A DNA stretch of 64,000 nt from G963556115 sp963677015 (GTDB lineage Bacteria > Planctomycetota > SZUA-567): positions 3,658,001-3,722,000 of the forward strand of contig OY781533.1 of the NCBI GenBank assembly GCA_963677015.1, written 5' to 3'. Shown here in pieces: positions 35,548-44,032 of the stretch (its first letter is position 1; each line of letters opens with the position of its first letter). The notes below the pieces were generated by a model, which was not told the DNA's origin, made no database searches, and saw only the letters and a program-made list of their open reading frames with translations. The position numbers and the translations under genes are program-made.

Positions 35548-36642
35548 ATGAAATTCAGTTGCTCTAGATCATTACTTGCCGATGCATTACACATTGTTAA
35601 TAATGTCATACCAAGTAGAGCTACAAAGCCAATATTACAGAATGTACAAATTAAAGGAAATGATAATAACACATTAACACTTACAGGTACTGATTTAGAA
35701 ATAGGAATTTCAATTATTATAGAGATAAATGAAATTATAGATCCTGAAACTATTCTTGTTTCTGCTCATACATTATTAGGAATTATATCAGAGGATAAAT
35801 CGGATACTTTGTCATTTGATATAAAAGAAGATGTTGCAATAATGACAACAGCAAAAGGAGAATTTAATTTCTCTGTAGCAATAGATGATGATTTCCCTAA
35901 AATTTCTGAAATAACAGAAGAAAATACTTTTGAAATACCTGGAGACGCTTTGACTGATGCTATTGGAAAAACAGAATTTGCAACAGCTAAGGGAGATACC
36001 AGGTATGCGTTAAATGGAATATGTATTAATATTCTTGGAGATAGTATTGATTTTGTTGCCAGCGATACTCATCGTTTATCAAAAGTTAATAAAAAGATAA
36101 ATAATATTAATATTGAGAATAGTAAATATATAATAATTACTAAGGGTATGAAAGAACTGGCAAAATTGGCAGCTGGTGAAGAAGTGGTAAAAATACAGTT
36201 ATTCAATAATGAATTAATTGCTAAAACTTCAAATGCAGTAATTGTTACAAGACTGGTTGAAGGACAATTTCCAAATTATAATAATGTGATTCCGGATACA
36301 ACCAATATAGAACTTGAAATCAATAAAGAAGAAATTATTAATGGTTTACGTTTAGTTGGTAAAATGAGTAATGAAGAATCGCATTCTGTGAAATTTGATG
36401 GAGCAAATAATAAATTATCTCTTTCTGCAACTGCAGGAAATATCGGATCTGGAAATTTGGAGTATGAAGTTAATATCACCGGTGGTGAAGTTAAGACTAA
36501 TTTTAATTATAATTATATGATAGATGCGTTGAAATCATTTAATAGTTCAGAATTGATGTTAACATTCAAAGATAATGATACTCCTGTGAAAATAGAAGAA
36601 GGTGATTATCTGCATATTGTAATGCCAATTACTACAAGATAA
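35548..36642 (+). CDS. dnaN: DNA polymerase III sliding clamp (beta subunit)
   Basis: DnaN forms the ring-shaped processivity clamp. The 364 residues show the N-terminal MKFSCSRSLLADALHIVNNVIPSRATKPILQNV block, TLTGTDLEIGI, a central ATAKGDTRYALNGI segment, SDTHRLSKV and the C-terminal VMPITTR tail of the hydrophobic-cleft face. It lies 196 bases after dnaA with its own AGGAG site, and a separate promoter is possible. It is 10 bases from the DciA-like gene. The length is normal. Confidence 0.97.
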   Translation: MKFSCSRSLLADALHIVNNVIPSRATKPILQNVQIKGNDNNTLTLTGTDLEIGISIIIEINEIIDPETILVSAHTLLGIISEDKSDTLSFDIKEDVAIMTTAKGEFNFSVAIDDDFPKISEITEENTFEIPGDALTDAIGKTEFATAKGDTRYALNGICINILGDSIDFVASDTHRLSKVNKKINNINIENSKYIIITKGMKELAKLAAGEEVVKIQLFNNELIAKTSNAVIVTRLVEGQFPNYNNVIPDTTNIELEINKEEIINGLRLVGKMSNEESHSVKFDGANNKLSLSATAGNIGSGNLEYEVNITGGEVKTNFNYNYMIDALKSFNSSELMLTFKDNDTPVKIEEGDYLHIVMPITTR

Positions 36643-36652
36643 GCATAATAAA

Positions 36653-37048
36653 ATGAATAGAAAATATTCAGATGAAGAACTTCTTAAAGCTCTTGATACC
36701 TGGCTTCAGAATCAGAAAGCCAAAATAAAAAAAGAAGAACAGAAAAGAAGAGTTCATGAAATATCTTCTATAAAACAAACATTAAAAAGCATTAAAAAAG
36801 ATATAAGAAAACAGAATAAAAATACAAAAACGGATTGGAATTTAATCTGGAAAAGTATAGTTGGCAGTGAAATAATAAGTTTTACAAAAGTGAAAAGATG
36901 GCATAACGGCTTTCTCGAAGTAATTGTAGATAATCCGGTATTAAGGAGTGAATTAGATGCCTTCTATAAAGATTCTCTAATTGATACATTGAGAGAATAT
37001 ATTGATGATAAAAAAATACTCCGTGGAATTAAATTTATAAGCAGTTAA
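36653..37048 (+). CDS. dciA: DUF721/DciA-like protein
   Basis: This is a 131-residue basic protein. The C-terminal half (about 60-131) has the DUF721 pattern: WNLIWKSIVGSEIISFTKVKRWHNGFLEVIVDNPVLRSELDAF, with the conserved Trp, Gly and the leucine-rich L-V-x-S-x-x-x-x-E-L element. DciA is the ancestral loader of the replicative helicase DnaB in bacteria without DnaC/DnaI. The N-terminal half is a charged helix. In many genomes dnaA-dnaN-recF-dciA-gyrB occur together; here recF is absent and dciA is directly between dnaN and gyrB, which supports the call. Confidence 0.82.
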   Translation: MNRKYSDEELLKALDTWLQNQKAKIKKEEQKRRVHEISSIKQTLKSIKKDIRKQNKNTKTDWNLIWKSIVGSEIISFTKVKRWHNGFLEVIVDNPVLRSELDAFYKDSLIDTLREYIDDKKILRGIKFISS

Positions 37049-37060
37049 AGGAAATAAATA

Positions 37061-39499
37061 ATGTCAAATAAAGAATATGGCTCCGATTCAATAAAAGCGT
37101 TAAAGGGATTAGAGGCTGTTCGTAAAAGACCAGGTATGTATATTGGTGATACAGGACCTCGTGGTTTACACCATTTAATATGGGAGGTTGTTGATAATGC
37201 TATTGACGAAGCAATGGCAGGGTATGCTAAAAATATAAGTGTGTATGTTAATTTAGATGGCTCAATAACAATCTGTGATGATGGTCGTGGTATTCCGGTA
37301 GGATGGAATAAAGAAAATAATATAAATTCACTTACCCTTGTTTTAACAGTTTTACATGCTGGTGGTAAATTTGATCATGATAGCTATAAAGTTTCAGGTG
37401 GTTTACATGGAGTAGGTGTTTCTTGTGTAAATGCTTTATCCGCATGGTTAGAAGCAGAAGTATATAGAGACGGTAAAATTTGGTATCAACGTTTTGAAAG
37501 AGGTAATCCAGTAACTGAAGTTGAGGAACGTGGTACAACAAAAATGCGTGGGACAAAAATTACTTTTTTCCCGGATGAAGAAATTTTCAAAGAAACAACT
37601 AATTTTAAATATGATACAATTATTACAAGATTGAGAGAATTAGCCTTTCTTAATAAAGGTATTAAAATAGATGTTAATGATAAGCGTGTTGATGATGCTA
37701 AAGATTCATTTAAGTATGATGGAGGTTTAATCAGTTATATTGAATTTTTAAATGAAAATCAAAGTGCTATTCATAAAGAAGTTGTTTATATTGAAGGAAA
37801 AGATGAAGAAAACAACTTCGAAATAGAAATCGCCTTTCAATATAATGATGGGTATTCAGAAACTTGTATTGGTTATACTAATAATATTACTAATCCTGGT
37901 GGAGGAACACATTTATCCGGTTTTAGAAGTGCTTTAACCAGAACAATAAATAACTGGGGAAAAAAGAATAAAGTAATTAAAGATAAAGATCCATCTATAA
38001 CCGGTGATGATAGTAGAGAAGGACTGGCTGCGGTTGTTTCTGCAAGAGTTCCTGATCCGCAGTTTGAAGGGCAGACAAAAGATAAACTTGGAAATAGAGA
38101 AGTTGAGGGATTCGTTCAAAAAGTAGTTAATGAAGAGCTTGGTACCTATTTTGAAGAAAATCCGGTAATTGCTAAAAAGATTATCAAAAGAGCGGTAGAT
38201 GCTGCAATAGCTAGAACAGCAGCTAGAAAAGCGCGTGATCAGGCAAGAAGAAAAAATGCTTTATCAGGAGGTGGTCTTCCGGGTAAATTAGCGGATTGTA
38301 TTTCAAAAGATAAAGATTCTACAGAAATATATTTAGTGGAGGGAGATTCTGCTGGCGGTTCTGCTAAAATGGGGCGAGATAGTAGAATTCAGGCTATTTT
38401 ACCACTAAAAGGAAAAATTTTGAATGTTGAAAAAGCTCGACTGGATAAGATGCTTGGTCATTCAGAAGTTTCGGCTATTATTACAGCTTTAGGAACTGGT
38501 ATTGGTTCTGAAGAATTTGATCTTGAAAAATTGCGTTATAATAAATGTATAATAATGTGTGATGCGGATGTTGATGGAAGTCATATCAGAACGTTATTAT
38601 TAACATTTTTCTTTAGGCATATGCCAAAATTAATTGAAAATGGTAATCTGTATGTTGCTTGTCCTCCACTTTATCAAGTTAAAAAAGGAAAAAAAGTTCA
38701 ATATGTGCTTTCTGATGAAGAAATGGATAGTACATTGAGTAAACTTGGTATTGAAGGAACAACACTTGAATATCGTGATTCAGATATACTAAAATTAGAA
38801 AATGATAAATTTATAGAATTACTGAAAGTTATTAAAAAAGTAGATGGCTTTATAAAAATTCTGCATAGACGAGGTATAACTTTACAGGAAGCATTAAAAT
38901 TACGTGAAGAGTATGGACGCTTTCCTAAGTATAAAATATTATTGAATAATGAGGAAAAATATTTTATAAGTGATCAGGAATTAAATTTATATATTCATGA
39001 AAATGAAGAAAAAGGGCTTATTGAAAATACCCTGGAAGAAGATGTAACAGTTTCAGCGAGTGATATTACAGAAAAAACTTTACTACAAACAGAATACTTA
39101 TTTGTAGATGATTTTGAAAAAACCCTAAATAAGCTTGATGAATATAATTTTAAGCCGGAACATTTTATCTTGCCAGAGAATATCGCAGAAGAAGGTAAAT
39201 TTGTTTTAATTAACAATGGAGTCGAAGAGCATTTTTTAACGTTGCATGAAATACTTGAAGGAGTGAAAACTCTAGGAGAAAAAGGACTGGAAATACAACG
39301 TTATAAAGGATTGGGTGAAATGGATCCTGAGCAATTATGGGAAACAACCATGGATCCTGAAAGACGTACACTTATGAAAGTAACAATAGATGATGCAATA
39401 AAAGCAAGTCAATTATTTTCATTATTAATGGGAGAAATAGTAGAACCCAGACGTAAATTTATCGAAAAATATGCACTTGATGCTCAACTAGATGTTTAA
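37061..39499 (+). CDS. gyrB: DNA gyrase subunit B
   Basis: GyrB is the ATPase subunit of gyrase, 812 residues. The GHKL ATP site (EVVDNAIDEAMAG, CDDGRGIPVG, GGLHGVGVSCVNALS), the transducer region, the TOPRIM domain (EGDSAGGSAKMGRDSRIQAILPLKGK and DADVDGSHIRTLLLTFFFRHMP) and the C-terminal QRYKGLGEMDPEQLWETTMDP are all present. Between TOPRIM and the C-terminus it carries about 160 extra residues, as in E. coli-type GyrB. It is co-transcribed with gyrA (31-base gap) on the leading strand next to the origin. Confidence 0.98.
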   Translation: MSNKEYGSDSIKALKGLEAVRKRPGMYIGDTGPRGLHHLIWEVVDNAIDEAMAGYAKNISVYVNLDGSITICDDGRGIPVGWNKENNINSLTLVLTVLHAGGKFDHDSYKVSGGLHGVGVSCVNALSAWLEAEVYRDGKIWYQRFERGNPVTEVEERGTTKMRGTKITFFPDEEIFKETTNFKYDTIITRLRELAFLNKGIKIDVNDKRVDDAKDSFKYDGGLISYIEFLNENQSAIHKEVVYIEGKDEENNFEIEIAFQYNDGYSETCIGYTNNITNPGGGTHLSGFRSALTRTINNWGKKNKVIKDKDPSITGDDSREGLAAVVSARVPDPQFEGQTKDKLGNREVEGFVQKVVNEELGTYFEENPVIAKKIIKRAVDAAIARTAARKARDQARRKNALSGGGLPGKLADCISKDKDSTEIYLVEGDSAGGSAKMGRDSRIQAILPLKGKILNVEKARLDKMLGHSEVSAIITALGTGIGSEEFDLEKLRYNKCIIMCDADVDGSHIRTLLLTFFFRHMPKLIENGNLYVACPPLYQVKKGKKVQYVLSDEEMDSTLSKLGIEGTTLEYRDSDILKLENDKFIELLKVIKKVDGFIKILHRRGITLQEALKLREEYGRFPKYKILLNNEEKYFISDQELNLYIHENEEKGLIENTLEEDVTVSASDITEKTLLQTEYLFVDDFEKTLNKLDEYNFKPEHFILPENIAEEGKFVLINNGVEEHFLTLHEILEGVKTLGEKGLEIQRYKGLGEMDPEQLWETTMDPERRTLMKVTIDDAIKASQLFSLLMGEIVEPRRKFIEKYALDAQLDV

Positions 39500-39530
39500 A
39501 ATTAAAAGTTAAAAAAGCGGAAGAATATAA

Positions 39531-42092
39531 ATGAGTGAAGATATAAACGAAGTTACCACAAGTGGTATAAAAGACTTATCAATTGAAGATGAATTGAAAA
39601 ATAGCTATCTGACATATTCTATGAGTGTAATTGTATCAAGAGCATTACCTGATGTTCGTGATGGAATGAAGCCGGTTCATAGAAGAATACTGACAGCTAT
39701 GAATGACTTGCATCTGAATTACAAACATAAGCATGTAAAGTGCGCAAAGGTTGTAGGTCAGGTATTAGGTAATTATCATCCTCATGGTGATGCGGCCGTA
39801 TATGATTCAATGGTGCGTGTGGCGCAGGATTTTTCTGTACGTTATCAGCTGGTTGATGGACATGGTAATTTTGGTTCTATCGATGGAGATAAGGCAGCGG
39901 CATATCGTTATACTGAATGTAGAATGCGTCAGGTATGTGATGATATGCTTGAAGACCTGGATAAAGATACTGTAGATTTTGTAGATAATTATGATGGTAC
40001 CGGAACGGAACCGGTTGTTTTACCGGCGAAATTACCACTGTTATTACTTAACGGTGCCACAGGTATTGCAGTTGGTATGGCGACAAATATGGCGCCGCAT
40101 AATCTGACAGAAGTTTGTAATGGTATTAAAGCATTAATAGATAATCCTGATGCGACAGTTAAAGATCTGATGAAGTATATAAAAGGTCCTGATTTTCCAA
40201 CAGGAGGATTGATCTGCGGTCGTGATGGAATAAGAAAAGCTTATGAAACAGGGCGCGGCAGAGTACAAATGCGGGCAAAATGTCATATTGAAACCCAGAA
40301 AAATGGCAGACAATCTATTGTTGTTACTGAGATACCATATCAGGTTAATAAATTAAATATCATTGAAAAGATAGCTTCAGTAGTAAAAGAAAATAGAATT
40401 TCAGGAATATCGTCAATTGAAGATTATACCAATAAAGATGGTATAAGATTGGTAATTGATTTAAAAATGGGTGAAGAGGCAAATATAGTTTTAAATCAAT
40501 TATACAAAATGACGCCTCTAGACTCAGGTTTTTCGATTAATAATATTGCTTTAGTTAACGGTAGGCCAGAAACATTAAATATTAAGCAGATGCTTGAGTA
40601 TTATATTGATCACCGCGTGGATGTGATTTGCAGGAGAACAAAATATTTACTTGATAAAGCTGAAGCGAGAGCACACATAGTTGAAGGATTACTCAAGGCT
40701 CTTGATAATATTGATAGAGTTATTGAAATTATTCGCAGTTCAGAGACAGCAGATGAAGCAAAAGCAGGACTTATTAAAGAATTTGGGTTGTCTGATATTC
40801 AGGCGCATCATATTCTTGAAATGCGATTACGTCGATTAACTGGGTTGCAGCGCAAAGAACTTGAAAATGAATATGCGCAGTTAATGGAGAAAATAAAAGA
40901 ATATAAAGCAATATTAAATGATCGCGGACTTGTTTTAAAAATTATATGTGAAGATTGTGATCAGATGATCGCTACACACGGCGATGAGCGTAGAACAGAA
41001 ATAGTAGCAGCAATTGAAGATATCAGTATTGAAGATATGATAGCTGACGAAGAGATGGTTGTGGTTATTTCTCACGAAGGCTATATAAAACGTATGCCGA
41101 TTGATACCTATAGAAAACAGGGAAGAGGCGGTAAAGGAATAACCGGGGCCGGTAATATGAAGGAAGGCGATTTTATTGAGCATCTCTTCATTGGTTCTAC
41201 ACACGATTATATACTGTTCTTTACTTCCATTGGAAAAGTCTATTGGCTGAAAATATATGATATTCCGCAAATGGGCAGAGCTGCTAAAGGCAGAGCAATT
41301 GTTAATGTACTTGAACTAGACAAGGGTGAAGGTATTCAAACATGTATTCCGGTTCGTGAATTTGATGATGAGCATTATCTGATTCTGGCAACCAAAAAAG
41401 GAATTATAAAGAAAACAGTTCTTTCTGCCTATAAGCGTCCTATGAAGACAGGAATAATAGCAATAAATTTACATGAAAATGATGAATTGATTGGTGCAGC
41501 TATTACTAACGGTATAAATGAATTAATGCTGGCAAGTAAAAATGGTATGGCATGTCATTTTAATGAAGATAATGTTAGAGCAATGGGTCGGGTAGCTGCA
41601 GGAGTTACCGGAATGAAGCTCGCTGATGACGATGAATGTATTGGTCTCATGCTGGTCAGTCCAGATACAACAGTAATAACCATTTCTGAAAAAGGTCTTG
41701 GGAAACGCAGTTCATTTGCAGATTATCGTTTAACTAAACGTGGTGCAAAAGGTGTGACCAATATGAAGATAACCGAAAAAACCGGTAAGGTGGTTAAGTG
41801 TATGGCGGTTACCGAAGAAGATGAATTAATGATAATCACATCTGGAGGTATGATTGTACGTACTGCGGTAAACGGTTGTAGAGTAATCGGCAGGGCAACA
41901 TCTGGAGTAAAAATAATAGGACTCAATGATTCTGATAAAGTAGCTACAGTCGCTAAAGTAGCTGAAACAGATAAAAATGATGAAAATGATGATGGCCCAG
42001 ATCTGGATCAGACGGTCCCTGATGAAGCTCTGGAAGAATTAATTGACAGAGCAGAAGAACAAGCAGAGGATGAACAGAATTCAGAAGAATAA
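39531..42092 (+). CDS. gyrA: DNA gyrase subunit A
   Basis: GyrA is the DNA-breaking subunit, 853 residues. The catalytic tyrosine is Y127 (AAYRYTECR), matching E. coli Y122. The C-terminal beta-pinwheel carries the GyrA-box QGRGGKG, confirming gyrase rather than topoisomerase IV. The quinolone-determining segment reads HPHGDAAVYDSMVRVAQ. The position of E. coli Ser83 is Ala88 here, while Asp87 is kept (D92). Alanine at this site is linked with lower quinolone susceptibility in mycobacteria. The protein ends with a very acidic tail of about 45 residues. Confidence 0.98.
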   Translation: MSEDINEVTTSGIKDLSIEDELKNSYLTYSMSVIVSRALPDVRDGMKPVHRRILTAMNDLHLNYKHKHVKCAKVVGQVLGNYHPHGDAAVYDSMVRVAQDFSVRYQLVDGHGNFGSIDGDKAAAYRYTECRMRQVCDDMLEDLDKDTVDFVDNYDGTGTEPVVLPAKLPLLLLNGATGIAVGMATNMAPHNLTEVCNGIKALIDNPDATVKDLMKYIKGPDFPTGGLICGRDGIRKAYETGRGRVQMRAKCHIETQKNGRQSIVVTEIPYQVNKLNIIEKIASVVKENRISGISSIEDYTNKDGIRLVIDLKMGEEANIVLNQLYKMTPLDSGFSINNIALVNGRPETLNIKQMLEYYIDHRVDVICRRTKYLLDKAEARAHIVEGLLKALDNIDRVIEIIRSSETADEAKAGLIKEFGLSDIQAHHILEMRLRRLTGLQRKELENEYAQLMEKIKEYKAILNDRGLVLKIICEDCDQMIATHGDERRTEIVAAIEDISIEDMIADEEMVVVISHEGYIKRMPIDTYRKQGRGGKGITGAGNMKEGDFIEHLFIGSTHDYILFFTSIGKVYWLKIYDIPQMGRAAKGRAIVNVLELDKGEGIQTCIPVREFDDEHYLILATKKGIIKKTVLSAYKRPMKTGIIAINLHENDELIGAAITNGINELMLASKNGMACHFNEDNVRAMGRVAAGVTGMKLADDDECIGLMLVSPDTTVITISEKGLGKRSSFADYRLTKRGAKGVTNMKITEKTGKVVKCMAVTEEDELMIITSGGMIVRTAVNGCRVIGRATSGVKIIGLNDSDKVATVAKVAETDKNDENDDGPDLDQTVPDEALEELIDRAEEQAEDEQNSEE

Positions 42093-42104
42093 GGATAATT
42101 CTTA

Positions 42105-43337
42105 ATGCGGCAACGAATAGTAATAACTGGAATAGGTGTTACTTCTCCAGTTGGAAATGATTTACCGACAATGAGAAAAAATCTTCTTGAAGGTAAAAGT
42201 AATATTGTAGAAAAAGAATTACGATACATCGGTAACGTACCGATGGGAAAGTGTGATTTTAAAGCTACAACCTATCAGAATAGAAAAGAAATAAGAAGAG
42301 GCACTAGAGCTGGTTCAATAAGTATTTTTTGTACCCATGAGGCAATAAATTCAGCAAAATTATCAATTGAAGAAATAGGTAAAGATAATATTGGTGTTTT
42401 TGTGGGTATAACAGAACATGGAAATGTAGAAACAGAGAATGAAATAGCCAGTATTAAAGAGTTTGATTATGATGTAAAGTATTGGACACATCATCATAAT
42501 CCTCGAACAGTGGCAAATAATCCGGCAGGTGAAGTATGTCTAAATCTTGGAATAACCGGTCCGCATTGTTGTATTGGCGCGGCCTGTGCAGCAGGTAATT
42601 ATGGCTTGATATATGGAGCACAACAATTAATTCTTGGTGAGTGTGATATTGCGATTTGTGGTGGAGTTTCTGAAAGCACAGAATCTTTTGGAATTTTTGC
42701 CGGTTTTAAAAGTCAGAATGCACTCGCGGAAAATTCAGATCCGAATAAAGCCAGCAGACCATTCAGTAAAGACAGAAATGGTATTGTGGTAGCAGAAGGT
42801 GGTGCTATTTATATACTGGAAAGACTTGAAGATGCACAAAAACGTGGAGCAGATATACTAGGTGAACTCGCAGGTTGGGCAATTAATACAGATGCGACAG
42901 ATTTTGTTCTGCCTAATTCTGAACGTCAGGCCGAATGTATGCAGAAAGCCTTAAAGCATGCAGGAATTAAACCACAGGATATAGATTTAATCAGTACGCA
43001 TGCAACTGGAACTCCAGAAGGTGATGTCAGAGAAATAGGAGCAATTAGAGAGGTATTTGGTTCTACTCCGACATGTTATATAAATAATTCAAAAAGTTTT
43101 TGGGGTCACGCCATGGGCGCGGCCGGGGCTTTGGAGCTTGCAGGAAATTTACCGTCATTTACGGATAATTTAGTTCATCCAACAATTAATATAAGTGAAC
43201 TGGATCCAGAGTGCGACTTAAACGGAAAGATTGTTATTGATTCTCCTTGTAAAGCAGATGAAATTAATTATATTTTAAATAACTCATTTGGAATGCTTGG
43301 TATTAATGCGGTACTAATAATAAAAAAATTTAAATAA
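42105..43337 (+). CDS. Beta-ketoacyl synthase (FabF-related, atypical)
   Basis: This 410-residue thiolase-fold condensing enzyme has the Cys-His-His triad: C161 in IGAACAAGNYG, His in STHATGTPEGD and His in SFWGHAMGAAGALE, with Lys in NNSKSFWGH. The nucleophile surroundings differ from housekeeping FabF (usually TACA/SS). An unusual stretch before it reads HHHNPRTVANNPAGEVCLNLG. It begins 12 bases after gyrA and is followed by an acyl carrier protein gene. It probably elongates or primes an acyl chain held on that carrier, in either fatty-acid synthesis or a specialised lipid route. No malonyltransferase, ketoreductase or other partner is adjacent. Confidence 0.88.
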   Translation: MRQRIVITGIGVTSPVGNDLPTMRKNLLEGKSNIVEKELRYIGNVPMGKCDFKATTYQNRKEIRRGTRAGSISIFCTHEAINSAKLSIEEIGKDNIGVFVGITEHGNVETENEIASIKEFDYDVKYWTHHHNPRTVANNPAGEVCLNLGITGPHCCIGAACAAGNYGLIYGAQQLILGECDIAICGGVSESTESFGIFAGFKSQNALAENSDPNKASRPFSKDRNGIVVAEGGAIYILERLEDAQKRGADILGELAGWAINTDATDFVLPNSERQAECMQKALKHAGIKPQDIDLISTHATGTPEGDVREIGAIREVFGSTPTCYINNSKSFWGHAMGAAGALELAGNLPSFTDNLVHPTINISELDPECDLNGKIVIDSPCKADEINYILNNSFGMLGINAVLIIKKFK

Positions 43338-43351
43338 ATAAAGGAATTATA

Positions 43352-43600
43352 ATGACAGAAGAAGAAGTACGTACAATAGTGGTTAATATTATTGAAGAAA
43401 TTGCACCTGATGAAGATTATGATAATATCGTTGACGAAGAACCATTGCGCGATCAATTAGGTTTGGATTCTATGGATTTTCTTGATATTGTAATGGAATT
43501 AAGAAAACAATATAAAATAGAAGTTCCTGAGAATGATTATCCAGAACTTGCTTCAATGAAAAGTACAGTTGAGTATTTATTGCCAAAATTTAATTCATAA
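43352..43600 (+). CDS. Acyl carrier protein
   Basis: This is an 82-residue acidic four-helix carrier. The 4'-phosphopantetheine attachment site is S40 in LGLDSMDFLDIV (DSM/DSL motif). It follows the ketosynthase by 14 bases and is most likely its dedicated carrier. Sequence after helix II (MELRKQYKIEVPENDYPELASMKSTVEYL) resembles carriers of specialised or secondary pathways as much as AcpP. Small size and composition match the family. Confidence 0.9.
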   Translation: MTEEEVRTIVVNIIEEIAPDEDYDNIVDEEPLRDQLGLDSMDFLDIVMELRKQYKIEVPENDYPELASMKSTVEYLLPKFNS

Positions 43601-43617
43601 TATAAAGGTATTATTTT

Positions 43618-43935
43618 ATGCGTAAGAGTATAAGTGCAAAAATAATACAGGGAAAAGGCAAAATACGAAGATTTCTGTTAGCACATTTTAGACATAAGTA
43701 TATTTTAGAACAGAAAAGAAAGCGCCAGGGAGAATGCAGAAGATGTGGAGTATGCTGTAAATTGCTGGTAAATTGTATAATGCTTACACAAGATGATGAA
43801 GGTAATTACAAGTGCAAAATTCATAATCGAAAACCATCAAATTGTAATTTATTTCCAATAGATGAAAAAGATTTAAAAGATAGAGATACAATATTACCAG
43901 ATGTGCCCTGTGGTTATACTTTTTTTAAAGATTAA
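43618..43935 (+). CDS. Short YkgJ-type CxxCxxCC protein
   Basis: This 105-residue protein has a basic N-terminal helix (about 1-35), then the cysteine cluster GECRRCGVCCKLLVNC, CKIHNRKPSNCNLFP and a final CGYTFF. It is a minimal member of the zinc/iron-chelating CxxCxxCC family. It follows the acyl carrier gene by 17 bases and ends at a terminator, so it is the third gene of a ketosynthase-carrier-metal protein set. Its function is unknown. Confidence 0.78.
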   Translation: MRKSISAKIIQGKGKIRRFLLAHFRHKYILEQKRKRQGECRRCGVCCKLLVNCIMLTQDDEGNYKCKIHNRKPSNCNLFPIDEKDLKDRDTILPDVPCGYTFFKD

Positions 43936-43938
43936 TAA

Positions 43939-43966
43939 GGCTTCCTAATATCAGGAAGCCATTTTT
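43939..43966 (+). terminator. Terminator after the gyrase/ketosynthase block
   Basis: GGCTTCCT (43939-43946) pairs with AGGAAGCC (43953-43960) around a 6-base loop, followed by ATTTTTA. Confidence 0.85.
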
Positions 43967-44032
43967 AATAATAAAACAGTAAAATTCTATTTTCTTGATA
44001 TTCATGAGTATTAAAAATAAAATATAAAGAAT

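Noticed and set aside
43268..43456. Minus-strand frame across the ketosynthase-carrier junction
   Set aside because: It is low-complexity hydrophobic sequence with no ribosome site, antisense to two well-supported genes.
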